A stretch of DNA of 64,000 bases. Origin: CAWDDG01 sp963801065 (lineage in GTDB: Bacteria > Actinomycetota > Actinomycetes > Jiangellales > Jiangellaceae). Positions within the stretch are counted from its first letter, which is position 1. Each line of letters starts with the position of its first letter. The translations under genes were made by a program, and so were the position numbers. Under the pieces are notes generated by a model. The model was given only the letters and a program-made list of their open reading frames with translations, did no database searches and was not told the DNA's origin. The stretch spans positions 29,903 to 93,902 of the forward strand of contig CAWDDG010000001.1 in NCBI GenBank assembly GCA_963801065.1, read 5' to 3'. Positions 17,351-26,647 of this stretch are shown piece after piece.

Positions 17351-17548
17351 GCCCAGAGGGTAACGGAGCGCGAGGGGCTGACCGAAATCCGCCCGCCAGG
17401 TCGCGTCAGGGGAGGCACGGCAGGAACGACGATCTCGTTGCGAGAGATATGTCCGGGTTCGTCGGGCGAGCCGCGTCGTCGTTCCTTCCGTCCTCCCGTG
17501 GGCACGACCGTTGGGCCGCCAACGTCGCGGCCCCCGTACACTGGGCAG

Positions 17549-17640
17549 CCGACCCCTCGCGCGGCGGCATCCCGCTGAACTCCCCCAGGGCCGGAAGGCA
17601 GCAAGGGCAGGCGGGCTCTACCGGGTGCGCGAGGGGTCCC
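17549..17640 (+). ncRNA. ffs: Signal recognition particle RNA (small bacterial type)
   Basis: The terminal stem GACCCCTCGCGC (17551-17562) pairs with GCGCGAGGGGTC (17627-17638). The apical domain contains the SRP core GGCCGGAAGGCAGC around 17590-17603, with its GGAA tetraloop and the asymmetric AGCA bulge that binds Ffh. Placement directly upstream of dnaX is the conserved actinobacterial location. Ends are estimated to within about 5 bases. Confidence 0.9.
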
Positions 17641-17698
17641 CTCTGGCCTGGCCCGGGGGTGGAGTCCGCTGTCGCCGCCCGGGGCTAGGGTTCGAGGG

Positions 17699-19822
17699 GT
17701 GTCCTCGCTCGCGTTATACCGCACCTACCGCCCCGGCCGATTCGCCGAGGTGGTGGGGCAGGAGCATGTCACCGGACCGTTGACGCGGGCGCTCGCGAGC
17801 GACCGGGTGCACCACGCCTACCTGTTCTCGGGCCCGCGGGGGTGTGGCAAGACCTCGAGCGCGCGGATCCTGGCCCGTTCGCTCAACTGTGAGCAGGGGC
17901 CGACGTCCGAGCCCTGCGGGGTGTGCCAGTCCTGTGTCGAGCTTGCGCCCAACGGGCCGGGGAGCATAGACGTCGTCGAGCTCGACGCGGCGACCCACGG
18001 CCTCGTCGACGACGCTCGGGACCTTCGCGAGAAGGCCCACTTCACGCCGATCTCGGCTCGGTTCAAGATCTACATCATCGACGAGGCCCATCAGCTGGGC
18101 CCGGGTGCGGCCAACGCGCTGCTCAAGCTCATCGAGGAGCCTCCTCCTCACCTGAAGTTCATCTTCGCCACCACCGCGCCCGACAAGATCCTCGGCACCA
18201 TCCGCTCTCGCACCCATCACTACCCGTTCCGGCTGATCCCGGCTCGCACGCTGCAGCAGAACCTCGCCTTCATCTGCGAGCAGGAGGAGGTCGCGATCGA
18301 GCCGGCCGCGCTCGCGCTGGTCGCCCGCGCCGGCGCCGGTTCCGCGCGCGACGCGCAGTCAGTGCTCGGCCAGCTCATCGCCGGTTCCGGGGATGACGGT
18401 GTCACGTACGACCTCGCGATCTCGCTGCTCGGTTTCACCGACTCCGCGCTGCTCGACGAGGTCGTCGATGCGATCGCGGCCGGCGACGGCCCAGCCGTGT
18501 TCGGCGCCCTGGACCGGGTCATGGACTCCGGTCACGATCCGCGCCGCTTCCTCACCGATCTCCTGGAACGCTTCCGCGATCTGGTCGTCGTCCGAGCGGT
18601 GCCCGACGCCGCTACGAGCGGCCTGATCGAGGCGCCGGACGACGAGGCCGCCCGCATGACGACCCAGGCCAGCCGGTTCGGGCCCTCCGATCTGGTGCGG
18701 TTGGCCGACGTGGTCGACGAAGGCATCACCGCGATGAAGGGCGCGACGCCAACCCGGCTCCAGCTCGAGCTCGTCTGCGCGCGGTTGCTCCTTCCGGGAG
18801 CGGACGACTCGGTGGCCGGCGTCCAGGCGCGACTCGACCGGCTCGAGCGTCGGCTGGCATTTGACGGAGCGGCCGTGCGCCGTCCCGATTCGACGGGTCG
18901 CGGCGGACCCGAGCCGGCCGCGCCTGCCTCTGTGGACGCTGCCCTGCCTGGGGCGGTGCGTGTCCCCGATCAGCACTCCGGGCCCGACCCGGAGTCCGAC
19001 GACTCGGTTCAACCAGCCACGTCGCCCGGTCATGACGCAGAGCCGGGAGCCAGTGTCGCCCCCGATCACGCGGCGCACGTCGAACCCGCTCCGGGCTCGC
19101 GAACAGGAGCCTCCGGTGTGGTCGACGTCCGGCGGCTCTGGCCCGAGGTACTCGTGCGGCTCCGCGAGATCAAGCGCACGCCGTGGAGCCTGATATCGCA
19201 GGAGGCGGCTGTTGTCGACGTGGCCGATGGCGTGCTCACGCTCGCTTTCCGCCAGCCATCGCTGCGAGACACGTTCGTCCGGCGCGGCGACTTCCAGGAC
19301 AACCTGCGCCAGGCGATCAGTGACGTTCTCGGCGTCGACCTCGAGGTCGACGCGATCGTCGACCCCTCGGCGGCACCGACGAAGGGCACCGACGTGGCCG
19401 CCACCGGGGCGGTCCCGCCTTCTTCTCCCAGTGTCGGCCGGAGCGCACCGGCGGAATCGGGGCAGGGTACGACTGCCAACGCGAGCCGGCCCGATCCAGC
19501 TCGACGTGCGGCAGAGGGCAGCACCGACGCCGACGAAGGCGGGGGGGCGGTCCCGGGCCAGGCGGACGCGACGGCGAACACGTCGACCACCACCTCGAGC
19601 GGCAGGCCCGTGGCGTCTGCCGAGTCGGCCAAGCGGGCTCGACGCGGCGGAGGAACCACGGCCAGGGAGCACGGGGCCCGCCCCAGGGATCGCGGTGTCG
19701 CGGGCTCGGCTGAGGGCGCGCAGCCCGATGATCCCGACCACGACGACTCAGGTCTGTCGGAGCGTGAGCTCCTCGAACGGGCCTTGGGTGCCCGCGTGAT
19801 CGAGGAGATCGACCACACCTGA
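17699..19822 (+). CDS. dnaX: DNA polymerase III subunit gamma/tau
   Basis: 707-residue clamp-loader ATPase that opens and loads the sliding clamp at the replication fork. Walker A GPRGCGKT is at residues 45-52. The zinc site is C64, C73, C76, C79; Walker B is IYIIDEAHQL; sensor 1 is FIFATTAPDKI. The first 370 residues are the clamp-loader core. Residues about 400-490 and 575-690 are alanine/proline/charged linkers of low complexity, separated by a conserved tau-like domain (VDVRRLWPEVLVRLREIKR). The start is GTG 17699, giving MSSLALYRTYRPGRF. No internal frameshift slippage site was recognised, so one full-length product is expected. It heads the dnaX-ybaB-recR-DUF5063 cluster. Confidence 0.96.
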   Translation: MSSLALYRTYRPGRFAEVVGQEHVTGPLTRALASDRVHHAYLFSGPRGCGKTSSARILARSLNCEQGPTSEPCGVCQSCVELAPNGPGSIDVVELDAATHGLVDDARDLREKAHFTPISARFKIYIIDEAHQLGPGAANALLKLIEEPPPHLKFIFATTAPDKILGTIRSRTHHYPFRLIPARTLQQNLAFICEQEEVAIEPAALALVARAGAGSARDAQSVLGQLIAGSGDDGVTYDLAISLLGFTDSALLDEVVDAIAAGDGPAVFGALDRVMDSGHDPRRFLTDLLERFRDLVVVRAVPDAATSGLIEAPDDEAARMTTQASRFGPSDLVRLADVVDEGITAMKGATPTRLQLELVCARLLLPGADDSVAGVQARLDRLERRLAFDGAAVRRPDSTGRGGPEPAAPASVDAALPGAVRVPDQHSGPDPESDDSVQPATSPGHDAEPGASVAPDHAAHVEPAPGSRTGASGVVDVRRLWPEVLVRLREIKRTPWSLISQEAAVVDVADGVLTLAFRQPSLRDTFVRRGDFQDNLRQAISDVLGVDLEVDAIVDPSAAPTKGTDVAATGAVPPSSPSVGRSAPAESGQGTTANASRPDPARRAAEGSTDADEGGGAVPGQADATANTSTTTSSGRPVASAESAKRARRGGGTTAREHGARPRDRGVAGSAEGAQPDDPDHDDSGLSERELLERALGARVIEEIDHT

Positions 19823-19941
19823 GGTCGAGGTTGCTCGAGGTCGCCGACGCACGGCTGGCCTCCGGGGCCTTGCCACCCCACGACTGCGGCAGCGTTAGGC
19901 TCGTACGGCCAGGTGAGTCCGATCTCGGGGGAGGGCACAGA

Positions 19942-20343
19942 TTGTTTCCGTCCGGTCCGGAGGGCTTCGACGTCCAGCAGCTGCTCCAGCAGGCGCAGCG
20001 GATGCAGGAGCAGCTGATGTCGGCACAGCAGAGCCTCGCCGAGAGGGAGGTCACCGGCAGCGCCGGCGGCGGGCTCGTTCGCGCGACGGTCACCGGGGCA
20101 GGTGAGCTCGTCTCACTGGACATCGACCCGTCGGTCGTCGATCCGGGCGACGTCGAGACGCTCTCCGATCTCGTTGTCGCCGCCGTCCGCGACGCCAATG
20201 CCCAGGTGCAGCGGCTGGCGGCCGAGCAGATGGGCCCGCTCGGACAGGGGCTGGGCGGCCTGCTCGGCGGCGAACCCGACGAACCTGGCGAACCCGGCCA
20301 AACCGGCGGCCCTCCGAGCACGCCGCCGCTTCCCGGTTCCTGA
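19942..20343 (+). CDS. YbaB/EbfC nucleoid-associated protein
   Basis: 133-residue DNA-binding protein of the YbaB/EbfC family, which forms a dimeric tweezer on DNA and is nearly always encoded between dnaX and recR. The helix QQLLQQAQRMQEQLMSAQQS is followed by REVTGSAGGGLVRATVTG and LDIDPSVVDPGDVETLSDLV, all characteristic. The tail (last 25 residues) is Gly/Pro/Glu-rich and probably disordered. The TTG at 19942, behind GGGGGAGGG, gives the typical short N-terminus; the open frame further upstream is not conserved. Confidence 0.92.
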   Translation: MFPSGPEGFDVQQLLQQAQRMQEQLMSAQQSLAEREVTGSAGGGLVRATVTGAGELVSLDIDPSVVDPGDVETLSDLVVAAVRDANAQVQRLAAEQMGPLGQGLGGLLGGEPDEPGEPGQTGGPPSTPPLPGS

Positions 20344-20358
20344 CTCAGGGCCGACGGC

Positions 20359-20958
20359 ATGTACGAGGGAGTGGTCCAGAGCCTCATCGACGAGCTCGGC
20401 CGGCTACCGGGCGTGGGCCCCAAGAGCGCTCAGCGCATCGCGTTTCACGTGTTGGCCGCCGACCCGGTCGACGTTCGCCGGCTGGCCGACGCGCTGTATG
20501 AGGTCAAGGACAAGGTGCGGTTCTGTTCCACCTGCGGCAACGTCGCCGAGGAGGACCAGTGCCGCATCTGCCGGGACCCCCGGCGGGACACAGCCCTACT
20601 CTGCGTGGTCGAGGAGCCCAAGGACGTCGTGGCGATCGAGCGGACCCGCGAGTTCCGGGGGCGCTACCACGTCCTCGGCGGCGCGATCAGCCCGATCGAG
20701 GGGATCGGCCCGGACGACCTGCGAGTGCGGGAGCTCATGACCAGGCTTGCCGACGGGACAGTGACCGAGCTGATCCTCGCGACCGACCCGAACCTCGAGG
20801 GCGAGGCGACCGCAACCTACCTGGCCAGACTGATCAAGCCGATGGGGTTGCGCGTGACCCGGTTGGCCAGTGGACTTCCGGTAGGAGGCGATCTCGAGTA
20901 CGCCGACGAGGTCACGCTGGGTCGCGCGTTCGAGGGGCGGAGGTTGCTCGATGTCTGA
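20359..20958 (+). CDS. recR: Recombination protein RecR
   Basis: 199-residue recombination mediator that works with RecO and RecF to load RecA on gapped DNA. The N-terminal helix-hairpin-helix is LGRLPGVGPKSAQRIAFH. The zinc finger is C56, C59, C68, C71 (CSTC...CRIC), and the Toprim domain follows with VVEEPKDVVAIE and the acidic ATDPNLEGEATA. Length and motifs are complete. It overlaps the DUF5063 gene by 8 bases and sits 15 bases after ybaB, so the cluster is one transcription unit. Confidence 0.97.
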   Translation: MYEGVVQSLIDELGRLPGVGPKSAQRIAFHVLAADPVDVRRLADALYEVKDKVRFCSTCGNVAEEDQCRICRDPRRDTALLCVVEEPKDVVAIERTREFRGRYHVLGGAISPIEGIGPDDLRVRELMTRLADGTVTELILATDPNLEGEATATYLARLIKPMGLRVTRLASGLPVGGDLEYADEVTLGRAFEGRRLLDV

Positions 20959-21547
20959 GCCGGGCACCGCCGAGGACTACGTCGAGTTCACTGCCGAGAT
21001 CGCCGACCAGGTCGAGAGCTTCCTGGTAGCGCTGCGTGAGATCGCGCGCGGCGACGACCCGGGCAGCACGCTGTCTCTGTTGCTCCTCGAGGTCAGCCAA
21101 CTGGCACTCGCCGGCGGGCGGCTCGGCGCGATCAGCGATGTTGTGCCCGACGAGCGCTTCGAACCGGACCCCGGGCCCGACTCCGACGTCGAGGAGCTGC
21201 GGGAACGGCTCGCCGAGCTACTGGAGCCGGTCGACGACTACGTCGAGATCATCGACCCGATGGACCCGGCCCGGGGAGCCGATGGCTTCCTGCTGTCAGA
21301 CGACCTCGCGAGCATCGCGTCGGACCTCTTGCACGGGTTGACGCACTACCGTGACGGTCGCACCGTCGAGGCGCTGTGGTGGTGGCAGTTCTCGTACCTG
21401 TCGTCCTGGGGGGCAACGTGCGGGGCGACGCTCCGTGCGTTGCACTCGCTGATCGCGCACACCCGGCTCGATCACCACACGGACCCGACGATGGACGCCG
21501 AGGACGAGCTGCTCGCCGAGACCGTCGCCGAGGTCGTCGAGCGCTGA
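20951..21547 (+). CDS. DUF5063 family protein
   Basis: 198-residue acidic protein overlapping recR by 8 bases. Family landmarks: DYVEFTAEIADQVESFLVAL, a central EIIDPMDPARGADG and SDLLHGLTHYRDGRTVEALW, then WWWQFSYLSSWGATCGATL. This family follows recR in many actinobacteria and its function is unknown; linkage suggests a role near recombination or replication, but that is inference only. It ends 22 bases before the convergent ABC permease gene. Confidence 0.88.
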   Translation: MSEPGTAEDYVEFTAEIADQVESFLVALREIARGDDPGSTLSLLLLEVSQLALAGGRLGAISDVVPDERFEPDPGPDSDVEELRERLAELLEPVDDYVEIIDPMDPARGADGFLLSDDLASIASDLLHGLTHYRDGRTVEALWWWQFSYLSSWGATCGATLRALHSLIAHTRLDHHTDPTMDAEDELLAETVAEVVER

Positions 21548-21569
21548 CGGCACGCCGTCGCGCCAGCGC

Positions 21570-22532
21570 TCACGCCACGCGGATGGCCTTGGGCAGCTTC
21601 GCATACGGCGTCCTGAGCCGGCGCGTGGTCAACGCCAGCGCGCCGACGCCGAGCGCGAGGTTGGCCGCGAGCCCGTACGGCCACACCGCCTTGTCGGTCG
21701 CCGTGTAAACGACCTGGTCGCCTTCGACGGTGATCTCCTCACGTGTCGACCGCGCCGCGCGACCGATCTCGCCGAGCAGGTCGAGCTGGATGCCGAGATC
21801 GGATGGCTCGGCGGGACGGGGCGCAGCGTCCGCAACGATGATGAACGGGTTGGGAGCGAGCAGCCACCACACCCGGTCCGGCCGGCTCTGCGTGGTCTCG
21901 GACGCCTGGCCGCCGGGCTGCCCCACGGTCACGGTCTGCTGGGTCACCGCAAGGGCGAGCGTGAACGTGATCAGGGTTCCAATGGTCAAGGCGAACACGA
22001 CGACGTACGAGAGCACGGCGGACGTGGTGCTACGCGCGAGCAGCGAGGACAGGCACTGGGCGATTGCGCAGATCACGCCCAGGAGCAGCGCAGTGACGCC
22101 CAGGCACACCGCGACTCGTGTGACCGAGACCCCTCCCTCTGCCACACACCACGCGACGAGCGGCAGCGACACGACCAGGAAGACCACTGAGACGCCCCAC
22201 GCGGCGATCAGCTTGCCGGTCGCGATCTCGGCCGGCGTCAGCAGTGTGGTCTGCAACGTCGCGAGCACGCCGCGCTCGCGGTCGCCATTGACCGACTGCG
22301 CTGTCAGCGCGGGGACGACGAGCAGCGCGAGCCCGAGCATGAACAGCATCAGCCCGCCGAACATGTCGGCGCCCGGCTCCCTCAGGCCGGCCTCGACGAG
22401 CGCCCAGCGCAGGAAGACCGTCAGAACGAGAAGTGTGGCGAACCAGGCGCCGAGCAGCCACCGCCACCGGCCGGCTCGCAGGCGCAGCCGGAACTCGTGC
22501 AGCGCCATGGTTCGTACGCCCTCGAGGGTCAC
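21570..22532 (-). CDS. ABC transporter permease (ABC-2 type)
   Basis: 320-residue membrane protein with about six hydrophobic segments: WLLGAWFATLLVLTVFLRW, FGGLMLFMLGLALLVVPALT, LIAAWGVSVVFLVVSLPLVA, VAVCLGVTALLLGVICAIA, and two more after residue 170. GDRERGVLATLQTTLLTPAEIA is the cytoplasmic loop typical of ABC-2 permeases. An extracytoplasmic stretch rich in Thr and Pro (about 215-270) follows. It overlaps the ATPase gene by 4 bases, and together they form an exporter. The substrate is not evident from sequence. Confidence 0.88.
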   Translation of the reverse strand: MTLEGVRTMALHEFRLRLRAGRWRWLLGAWFATLLVLTVFLRWALVEAGLREPGADMFGGLMLFMLGLALLVVPALTAQSVNGDRERGVLATLQTTLLTPAEIATGKLIAAWGVSVVFLVVSLPLVAWCVAEGGVSVTRVAVCLGVTALLLGVICAIAQCLSSLLARSTTSAVLSYVVVFALTIGTLITFTLALAVTQQTVTVGQPGGQASETTQSRPDRVWWLLAPNPFIIVADAAPRPAEPSDLGIQLDLLGEIGRAARSTREEITVEGDQVVYTATDKAVWPYGLAANLALGVGALALTTRRLRTPYAKLPKAIRVA

Positions 22533-23461
22533 CGCCGGTCCTCCGTCATGGCCAGGTATGCAGCCTCCAAGGTGCTACCCGAGGGCGCCAACGTGACCAC
22601 CGGCACTCCGTCGCGCACCAGGGCGGTCAGCAACTCCGCGGCCGCCTCGTCGTCGGGCAACAACACCTCGATGCCGGACCGTTCTGCCGGTCCGTGCTCG
22701 ACCCGGCGCCGGTCGAGCGAGGTCAACAGCGCGTCGGCGTCGAGAGCGCGCAGGCGCCACGGTCTGCGTTCGGCCCGGGGTAGCTCGGCCAGCGCCTGCG
22801 CCGACACGCTGCGGCCGCGGTCGACGAAGACCACGCGGTCGGCGGTGGACTCGAGCTCGGCGAGGACGTGGCTCGACACCAGGACGGCCTTGCCGTCGGC
22901 CGCGAGGCGGCGCAGCAGACCGCGCAGCTCGATGCGGCTCCGCGGGTCGAGTCCTGCCGCCGGCTCGTCGAGAAGAAGCACGGACGGGTCGTGCACGAGT
23001 GCCCGAGCCAGACCCAGCCGCTGCTTCTGGCCGCGCGAGAGCACGTGGACCGGACGGTCGAGGTATTCGGAGAGATGGACGAGGGCCAGCAGCTCGCTGG
23101 CCCGGTCGGCGCGACGGCCGGCCGGGATGCGATAGGCGGCGGCCGCGAACTCCAATGCCTCGCGGGCGGTGAGCGTGTCGTACGTGCCGAAGGTGTCGGG
23201 CATCCAGCCGGTCCTGGCCCGCACGGCGATTGGGTCGGCGACCGGGTCGTGCCCGGCGACGCTGATCCGGCCTTGATCCGGCTTGAGCAGTGTGGCGAGG
23301 ACGAGGAGCAGCGTGGTCTTGCCGGCTCCGTTGGGACCGACGAGCGCCGTCACCTCGCCCGGCGGCACGACGAGGTCGATGTCGGCGACAGCCACGATCT
23401 CGCCGAACGTGCGGCGGACACCGGAGGCCTCGACGCCGGCGGGCGGTTCGGTGATGATCAT
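22529..23461 (-). CDS. ABC transporter ATP-binding protein
   Basis: 310-residue ABC ATPase. Walker A ALVGPNGAGKTTLLL, signature LSRGQKQRLGLARAL, Walker B SVLLLDEPAAGLDPRS and the H-loop VLVSSHVLAELE are all present. The order and the LDP after Walker B fit the drug/lipid exporter (ABC-2) type. The C-terminal 90 residues are family-variable. The frame is open upstream, but ATG 23461 gives MIITEPPAGVEASGVRRTFG, the normal start. It overlaps the permease gene and presumably energises it. Confidence 0.93.
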   Translation of the reverse strand: MIITEPPAGVEASGVRRTFGEIVAVADIDLVVPPGEVTALVGPNGAGKTTLLLVLATLLKPDQGRISVAGHDPVADPIAVRARTGWMPDTFGTYDTLTAREALEFAAAAYRIPAGRRADRASELLALVHLSEYLDRPVHVLSRGQKQRLGLARALVHDPSVLLLDEPAAGLDPRSRIELRGLLRRLAADGKAVLVSSHVLAELESTADRVVFVDRGRSVSAQALAELPRAERRPWRLRALDADALLTSLDRRRVEHGPAERSGIEVLLPDDEAAAELLTALVRDGVPVVTLAPSGSTLEAAYLAMTEDRR

Positions 23462-23664
23462 GGCGCTCCTCGGCCGTTGGTGCGCGAAAGCGTAGCGCCC
23501 TATCCCGACAAACCTGACATGACGCCGCAAGGCTCCGAACCACGCCCGCGGGCGGCTGCCGGCCGTCCCGCGATGCGGACCGGGGCGGGCGGCGTCGGAC
23601 CGTCGCCTAGACTCGCCAGGCACCGTTGTAAGCGCCGGACACCCGCTGGAGGGAGGAGCGCCGC

Positions 23665-24957
23665 GTGGGCTTGATCGTCCAGAAGTATGGGGGCTCCTCG
23701 GTCTCCGATGCCGCCGCCGTCAAGCGGGTCGCACAGCGGATCGTCGCCACCACGAAGGCCGGCCACGAGGTCGTAGTGGTCGTGTCCGCGATGGGTGACA
23801 CGACCGACGAGCTGCTCGAGCTGGCCGGACAGGTCTCGCCGCTCCCCGCGGGCCGCGAGCTCGACATGCTGCTCACGGCGGGCGAGCGGATCTCGATGGC
23901 ACTGCTGGCGATGGCCATCGGCGACCTCGGTCACGAGGCCCGCTCGTTCACCGGCAGCCAGGCCGGCGTCATCACCACGTCCGCACACGGACGGGCCCGG
24001 ATAATCGACGTCACGCCGGGTCGGATCCGGCAGGCTCTCGACGAGGGTGCCGTCGCGATCGTGGCCGGCTTCCAGGGCGTCAGCCAGGACAGCAAGGACG
24101 TCACGACGCTAGGTCGCGGCGGCTCGGACACGACGGCAGTAGCCCTCGCCGCTTCCCTCGACGCCGACGTCTGCGAGATCTATACGGACGTCGACGGCAT
24201 CTTCACCGCCGACCCACGCATCGTGCCGACCGCACGACGGATCCCGCACATCACCTACGAGGAGATGCTGGAGATGGCGGCCTGCGGCGCGAAGATCCTG
24301 CACCTGCGGTGCGTGGAATACGCGCGACGGTACGCCCTGCCGATCCACGTCCGGTCGAGCTTCTCCACGCTGGACGGCACCTGGGTTTCAGACCAGCCGG
24401 ACGCCACTTCTCTGAATGGGGGCGACGAGCCCGACATGGAACAGCCGATCATCTCCGGTGTGGCCCACGACCGCAGCGAAGCCAAGATCACGATTGTCGG
24501 CGTGCCCGACAAGGTCGGTGAGGCCGCGGCGATCTTCCACGCGGTCGCCGACGCCGAGACCAACATCGACATGATCGTCCAGAACGTCTCGGCCGCGGCC
24601 ACGAACCGCACGGACATCTCGTTCACGTTGCCCAAGGCCGACGGCCGCAAGGCGATGGAGGCCCTCGACGCCGTCCGGGCCCGGGTGGGGTTCGAATCGC
24701 TGCTGTACGACGACGGTGTCGGCAAGGTCTCGCTGATCGGCGCCGGGATGCGCAGCCACCCTGGCGTCAGCGCGCGTTTCTTCGCCGCCCTCGCGTCGGC
24801 GGGCGTCAACATCGAGATGATCTCCACCTCGGAGATCCGGATCTCGGTGATCGTCCGCGGCGACGATGTCGACCTGGCAGTGGCAGCCGTCCATGCCGCG
24901 TTCGACCTGGACGCGGCGCAGGTGGAGGCAGTCGTGTACGGAGGGACTGGGCGATGA
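23665..24957 (+). CDS. lysC: Aspartate kinase
   Basis: 430-residue aspartokinase, first step of the lysine / methionine / threonine and diaminopimelate pathway. IVQKYGGSSVSD opens the kinase domain; GFQGVSQDSKDVTTLGRGGSDTTAVALA is the substrate/ATP region. Two ACT domains (about 265-425) follow with KITIVGVPDKVGEAAAIF and SLIGAGMRSHPGVSARFF, the allosteric lysine/threonine site. The GTG at 23665 follows GGAGGGAGGAG. An in-frame ATG at codon 258 (24436) corresponds to the start of the separate beta subunit known from corynebacterial lysC, so two products are possible. It overlaps asd by 4 bases (ATGA). Confidence 0.96.
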   Translation: MGLIVQKYGGSSVSDAAAVKRVAQRIVATTKAGHEVVVVVSAMGDTTDELLELAGQVSPLPAGRELDMLLTAGERISMALLAMAIGDLGHEARSFTGSQAGVITTSAHGRARIIDVTPGRIRQALDEGAVAIVAGFQGVSQDSKDVTTLGRGGSDTTAVALAASLDADVCEIYTDVDGIFTADPRIVPTARRIPHITYEEMLEMAACGAKILHLRCVEYARRYALPIHVRSSFSTLDGTWVSDQPDATSLNGGDEPDMEQPIISGVAHDRSEAKITIVGVPDKVGEAAAIFHAVADAETNIDMIVQNVSAAATNRTDISFTLPKADGRKAMEALDAVRARVGFESLLYDDGVGKVSLIGAGMRSHPGVSARFFAALASAGVNIEMISTSEIRISVIVRGDDVDLAVAAVHAAFDLDAAQVEAVVYGGTGR

Positions 24958-26042
24958 GCGGCGCGACCGGGACCAAGCCGACGCTTGCCGTGGTCGGGGC
25001 GACCGGTGCCGTGGGCACGGTGATGCGCGACGTGCTCTCCACCCGCGAGGACGTCTGGGGCGAGATCAGGCTCGTGGCGTCGCCGCGATCGGCCGGGCGG
25101 AGGCTGCCGATCCGTGGCGAGGAAGCCGAGGTCGTCGCAATCTCGGCGGAGGTCTTCGACGGCGTCGACGTCGCGATGTTCGACGTTCCGGACGAGGTCT
25201 CGACCCATTGGGCACCGATCGCCGCAGAGCGGGGCGCCGTCGCCGTCGACAATTCCGGCGCGTTCCGGATGGACCCCGATGTACCGCTGGTCGTACCAGA
25301 GGTCAACGCGCGCGCTGTGCGCAACCGGCGCAAGGGGATCATCGCCAGCCCCAACTGCACGACGCTGTCGATGATCGTCGCGCTGGGCGCGCTGCACGCG
25401 GAGCTGGGACTCACCGAACTGGTCGTGGCGTCGTACCAGGCGGCCTCGGGCGTGGGGCAGTCGGGCATCGACACCCTGCACGACCAGATCCAGAAGGTCG
25501 CCGGCAACCGGGAGCTGGGGACTCAACCCGGAGACGTGCGCCGCGTGATCGGTGACGACCTCGGGCCCTTCTCTGCGCCACTCGCGCTCAACGTCGTGCC
25601 CTGGGCCGGCTCACTGAAGGACGACGGGTGGAGCTCGGAGGAGCTCAAGGTCCGCAACGAGTCGCGCAAGATCCTCAACCTGCCCGAGTTGCGCGTCACA
25701 GCAACCTGTGTGCGGGTGCCAGTGGTCACCACCCACTCGGTGGTCGTGCACGCCATCTTCCAGCGCGAGGTCACGGCCGACGGCGCGTGGGAGATCCTCC
25801 GCAACGCTCCGGGCGTCGTCCTCTACGACGACCCGGCTCGCGGCGAGTTCCCCACGCCCGCAGACGTGGTCGGCACCGACCCGACCTGGGTGGGCCGGGT
25901 GCGGCGCTCGCTCGACGATCCGAACGCGCTCGACCTGTTCCTCTGCGGCGACAACCTCCGCAAAGGCGCTGCTCTCAACACCGCGCAGATCGCCGAGCTC
26001 GTCGCCCGCGAGTTGACCGGCAAGCCCGCGGCTGAGCGGTGA
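24954..26042 (+). CDS. asd: Aspartate-semialdehyde dehydrogenase
   Basis: 362-residue enzyme that reduces aspartyl phosphate to aspartate semialdehyde with NADPH. The dinucleotide motif is VVGATGAVGTVMRDVL. The catalytic cysteine is C135 in IIASPNCTTLSMIVA, and the phosphate-site region SYQAASGVGQSG follows. FPTPADVVGTDPTWVGRVRR and LDLFLCGDNLRKGAALNT are C-terminal family signatures. The start ATG overlaps the lysC stop, so the two steps are translationally coupled. The length is slightly above the usual 340 because of small insertions. Confidence 0.96.
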   Translation: MSGATGTKPTLAVVGATGAVGTVMRDVLSTREDVWGEIRLVASPRSAGRRLPIRGEEAEVVAISAEVFDGVDVAMFDVPDEVSTHWAPIAAERGAVAVDNSGAFRMDPDVPLVVPEVNARAVRNRRKGIIASPNCTTLSMIVALGALHAELGLTELVVASYQAASGVGQSGIDTLHDQIQKVAGNRELGTQPGDVRRVIGDDLGPFSAPLALNVVPWAGSLKDDGWSSEELKVRNESRKILNLPELRVTATCVRVPVVTTHSVVVHAIFQREVTADGAWEILRNAPGVVLYDDPARGEFPTPADVVGTDPTWVGRVRRSLDDPNALDLFLCGDNLRKGAALNTAQIAELVARELTGKPAAER

Positions 26043-26089
26043 TCGAAGGCTGTCTGCCGGGCCGGGAGCCCCTGGAGGAGAGCCTTGGC

Positions 26090-26545
26090 TCACCCCATCA
26101 GCCGAGCTTTCACCGCAGCCGCCACCGCGGCGCCGTCGGCGCGGTTCACCACTCGTGGCTGGAGCGCCTTCATCACCTTGCCCATGTCGCGCGGCGACTC
26201 GGCACCGGTCTCGTCGACCGCGGCGTCGACCAGCGATTCCAGCTCGCCGTCGGTTAGCGGTGCCGGCAGGTATTCGGCGACCACGCCCGCCTCGGCCTCC
26301 TCGCGCTCGGCCCGGTCGGTCCGGCCCGCCTCGCGGAAGGCGTCGGCCGCTTCACGGCGCTTCTTCGCCTCCTTCGTCAGCACCGCCAGGACGTCGTCAT
26401 CGCTGAGCTCCCTCGCCTCGGTGCCGGCGACCTCAGCAGTGGTCACAGCGGTGAGGACCATGCGGATGGTCGCCGTGCGAAGCTCGTCGCGCGCACGCAT
26501 CGAGGCCGTGAGATCGGTTCGGAGGCGTTCCTTCAGCTCGGCCAT
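26090..26545 (-). CDS. GatB/YqeY domain protein
   Basis: 151-residue YqeY-type protein: MAELKERLRTDLTASMRARD at the N-terminus, VLTKEAKKRREAADAF in the middle, and DMGKVMKALQPRVVNRADGA near the C-terminus. The fold equals the tRNA-binding tail domain of the amidotransferase subunit GatB, but free-standing members have no proven role. The frame is open upstream to 26926, opposite the phosphoesterase gene, but ATG 26545 gives the conserved start. It is convergent with asd. Confidence 0.92.
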   Translation of the reverse strand: MAELKERLRTDLTASMRARDELRTATIRMVLTAVTTAEVAGTEARELSDDDVLAVLTKEAKKRREAADAFREAGRTDRAEREEAEAGVVAEYLPAPLTDGELESLVDAAVDETGAESPRDMGKVMKALQPRVVNRADGAAVAAAVKARLMG

Positions 26546-26647
26546 GGCCACAGTCTTGCAGCGGGTGGGCGGTTCGGCGCACCGGTTTGACGCGGTCACC
26601 GGTCCGACGATTCGAAGCGTGGAGCGGGCGTATGGCAGCCTTGGCCG

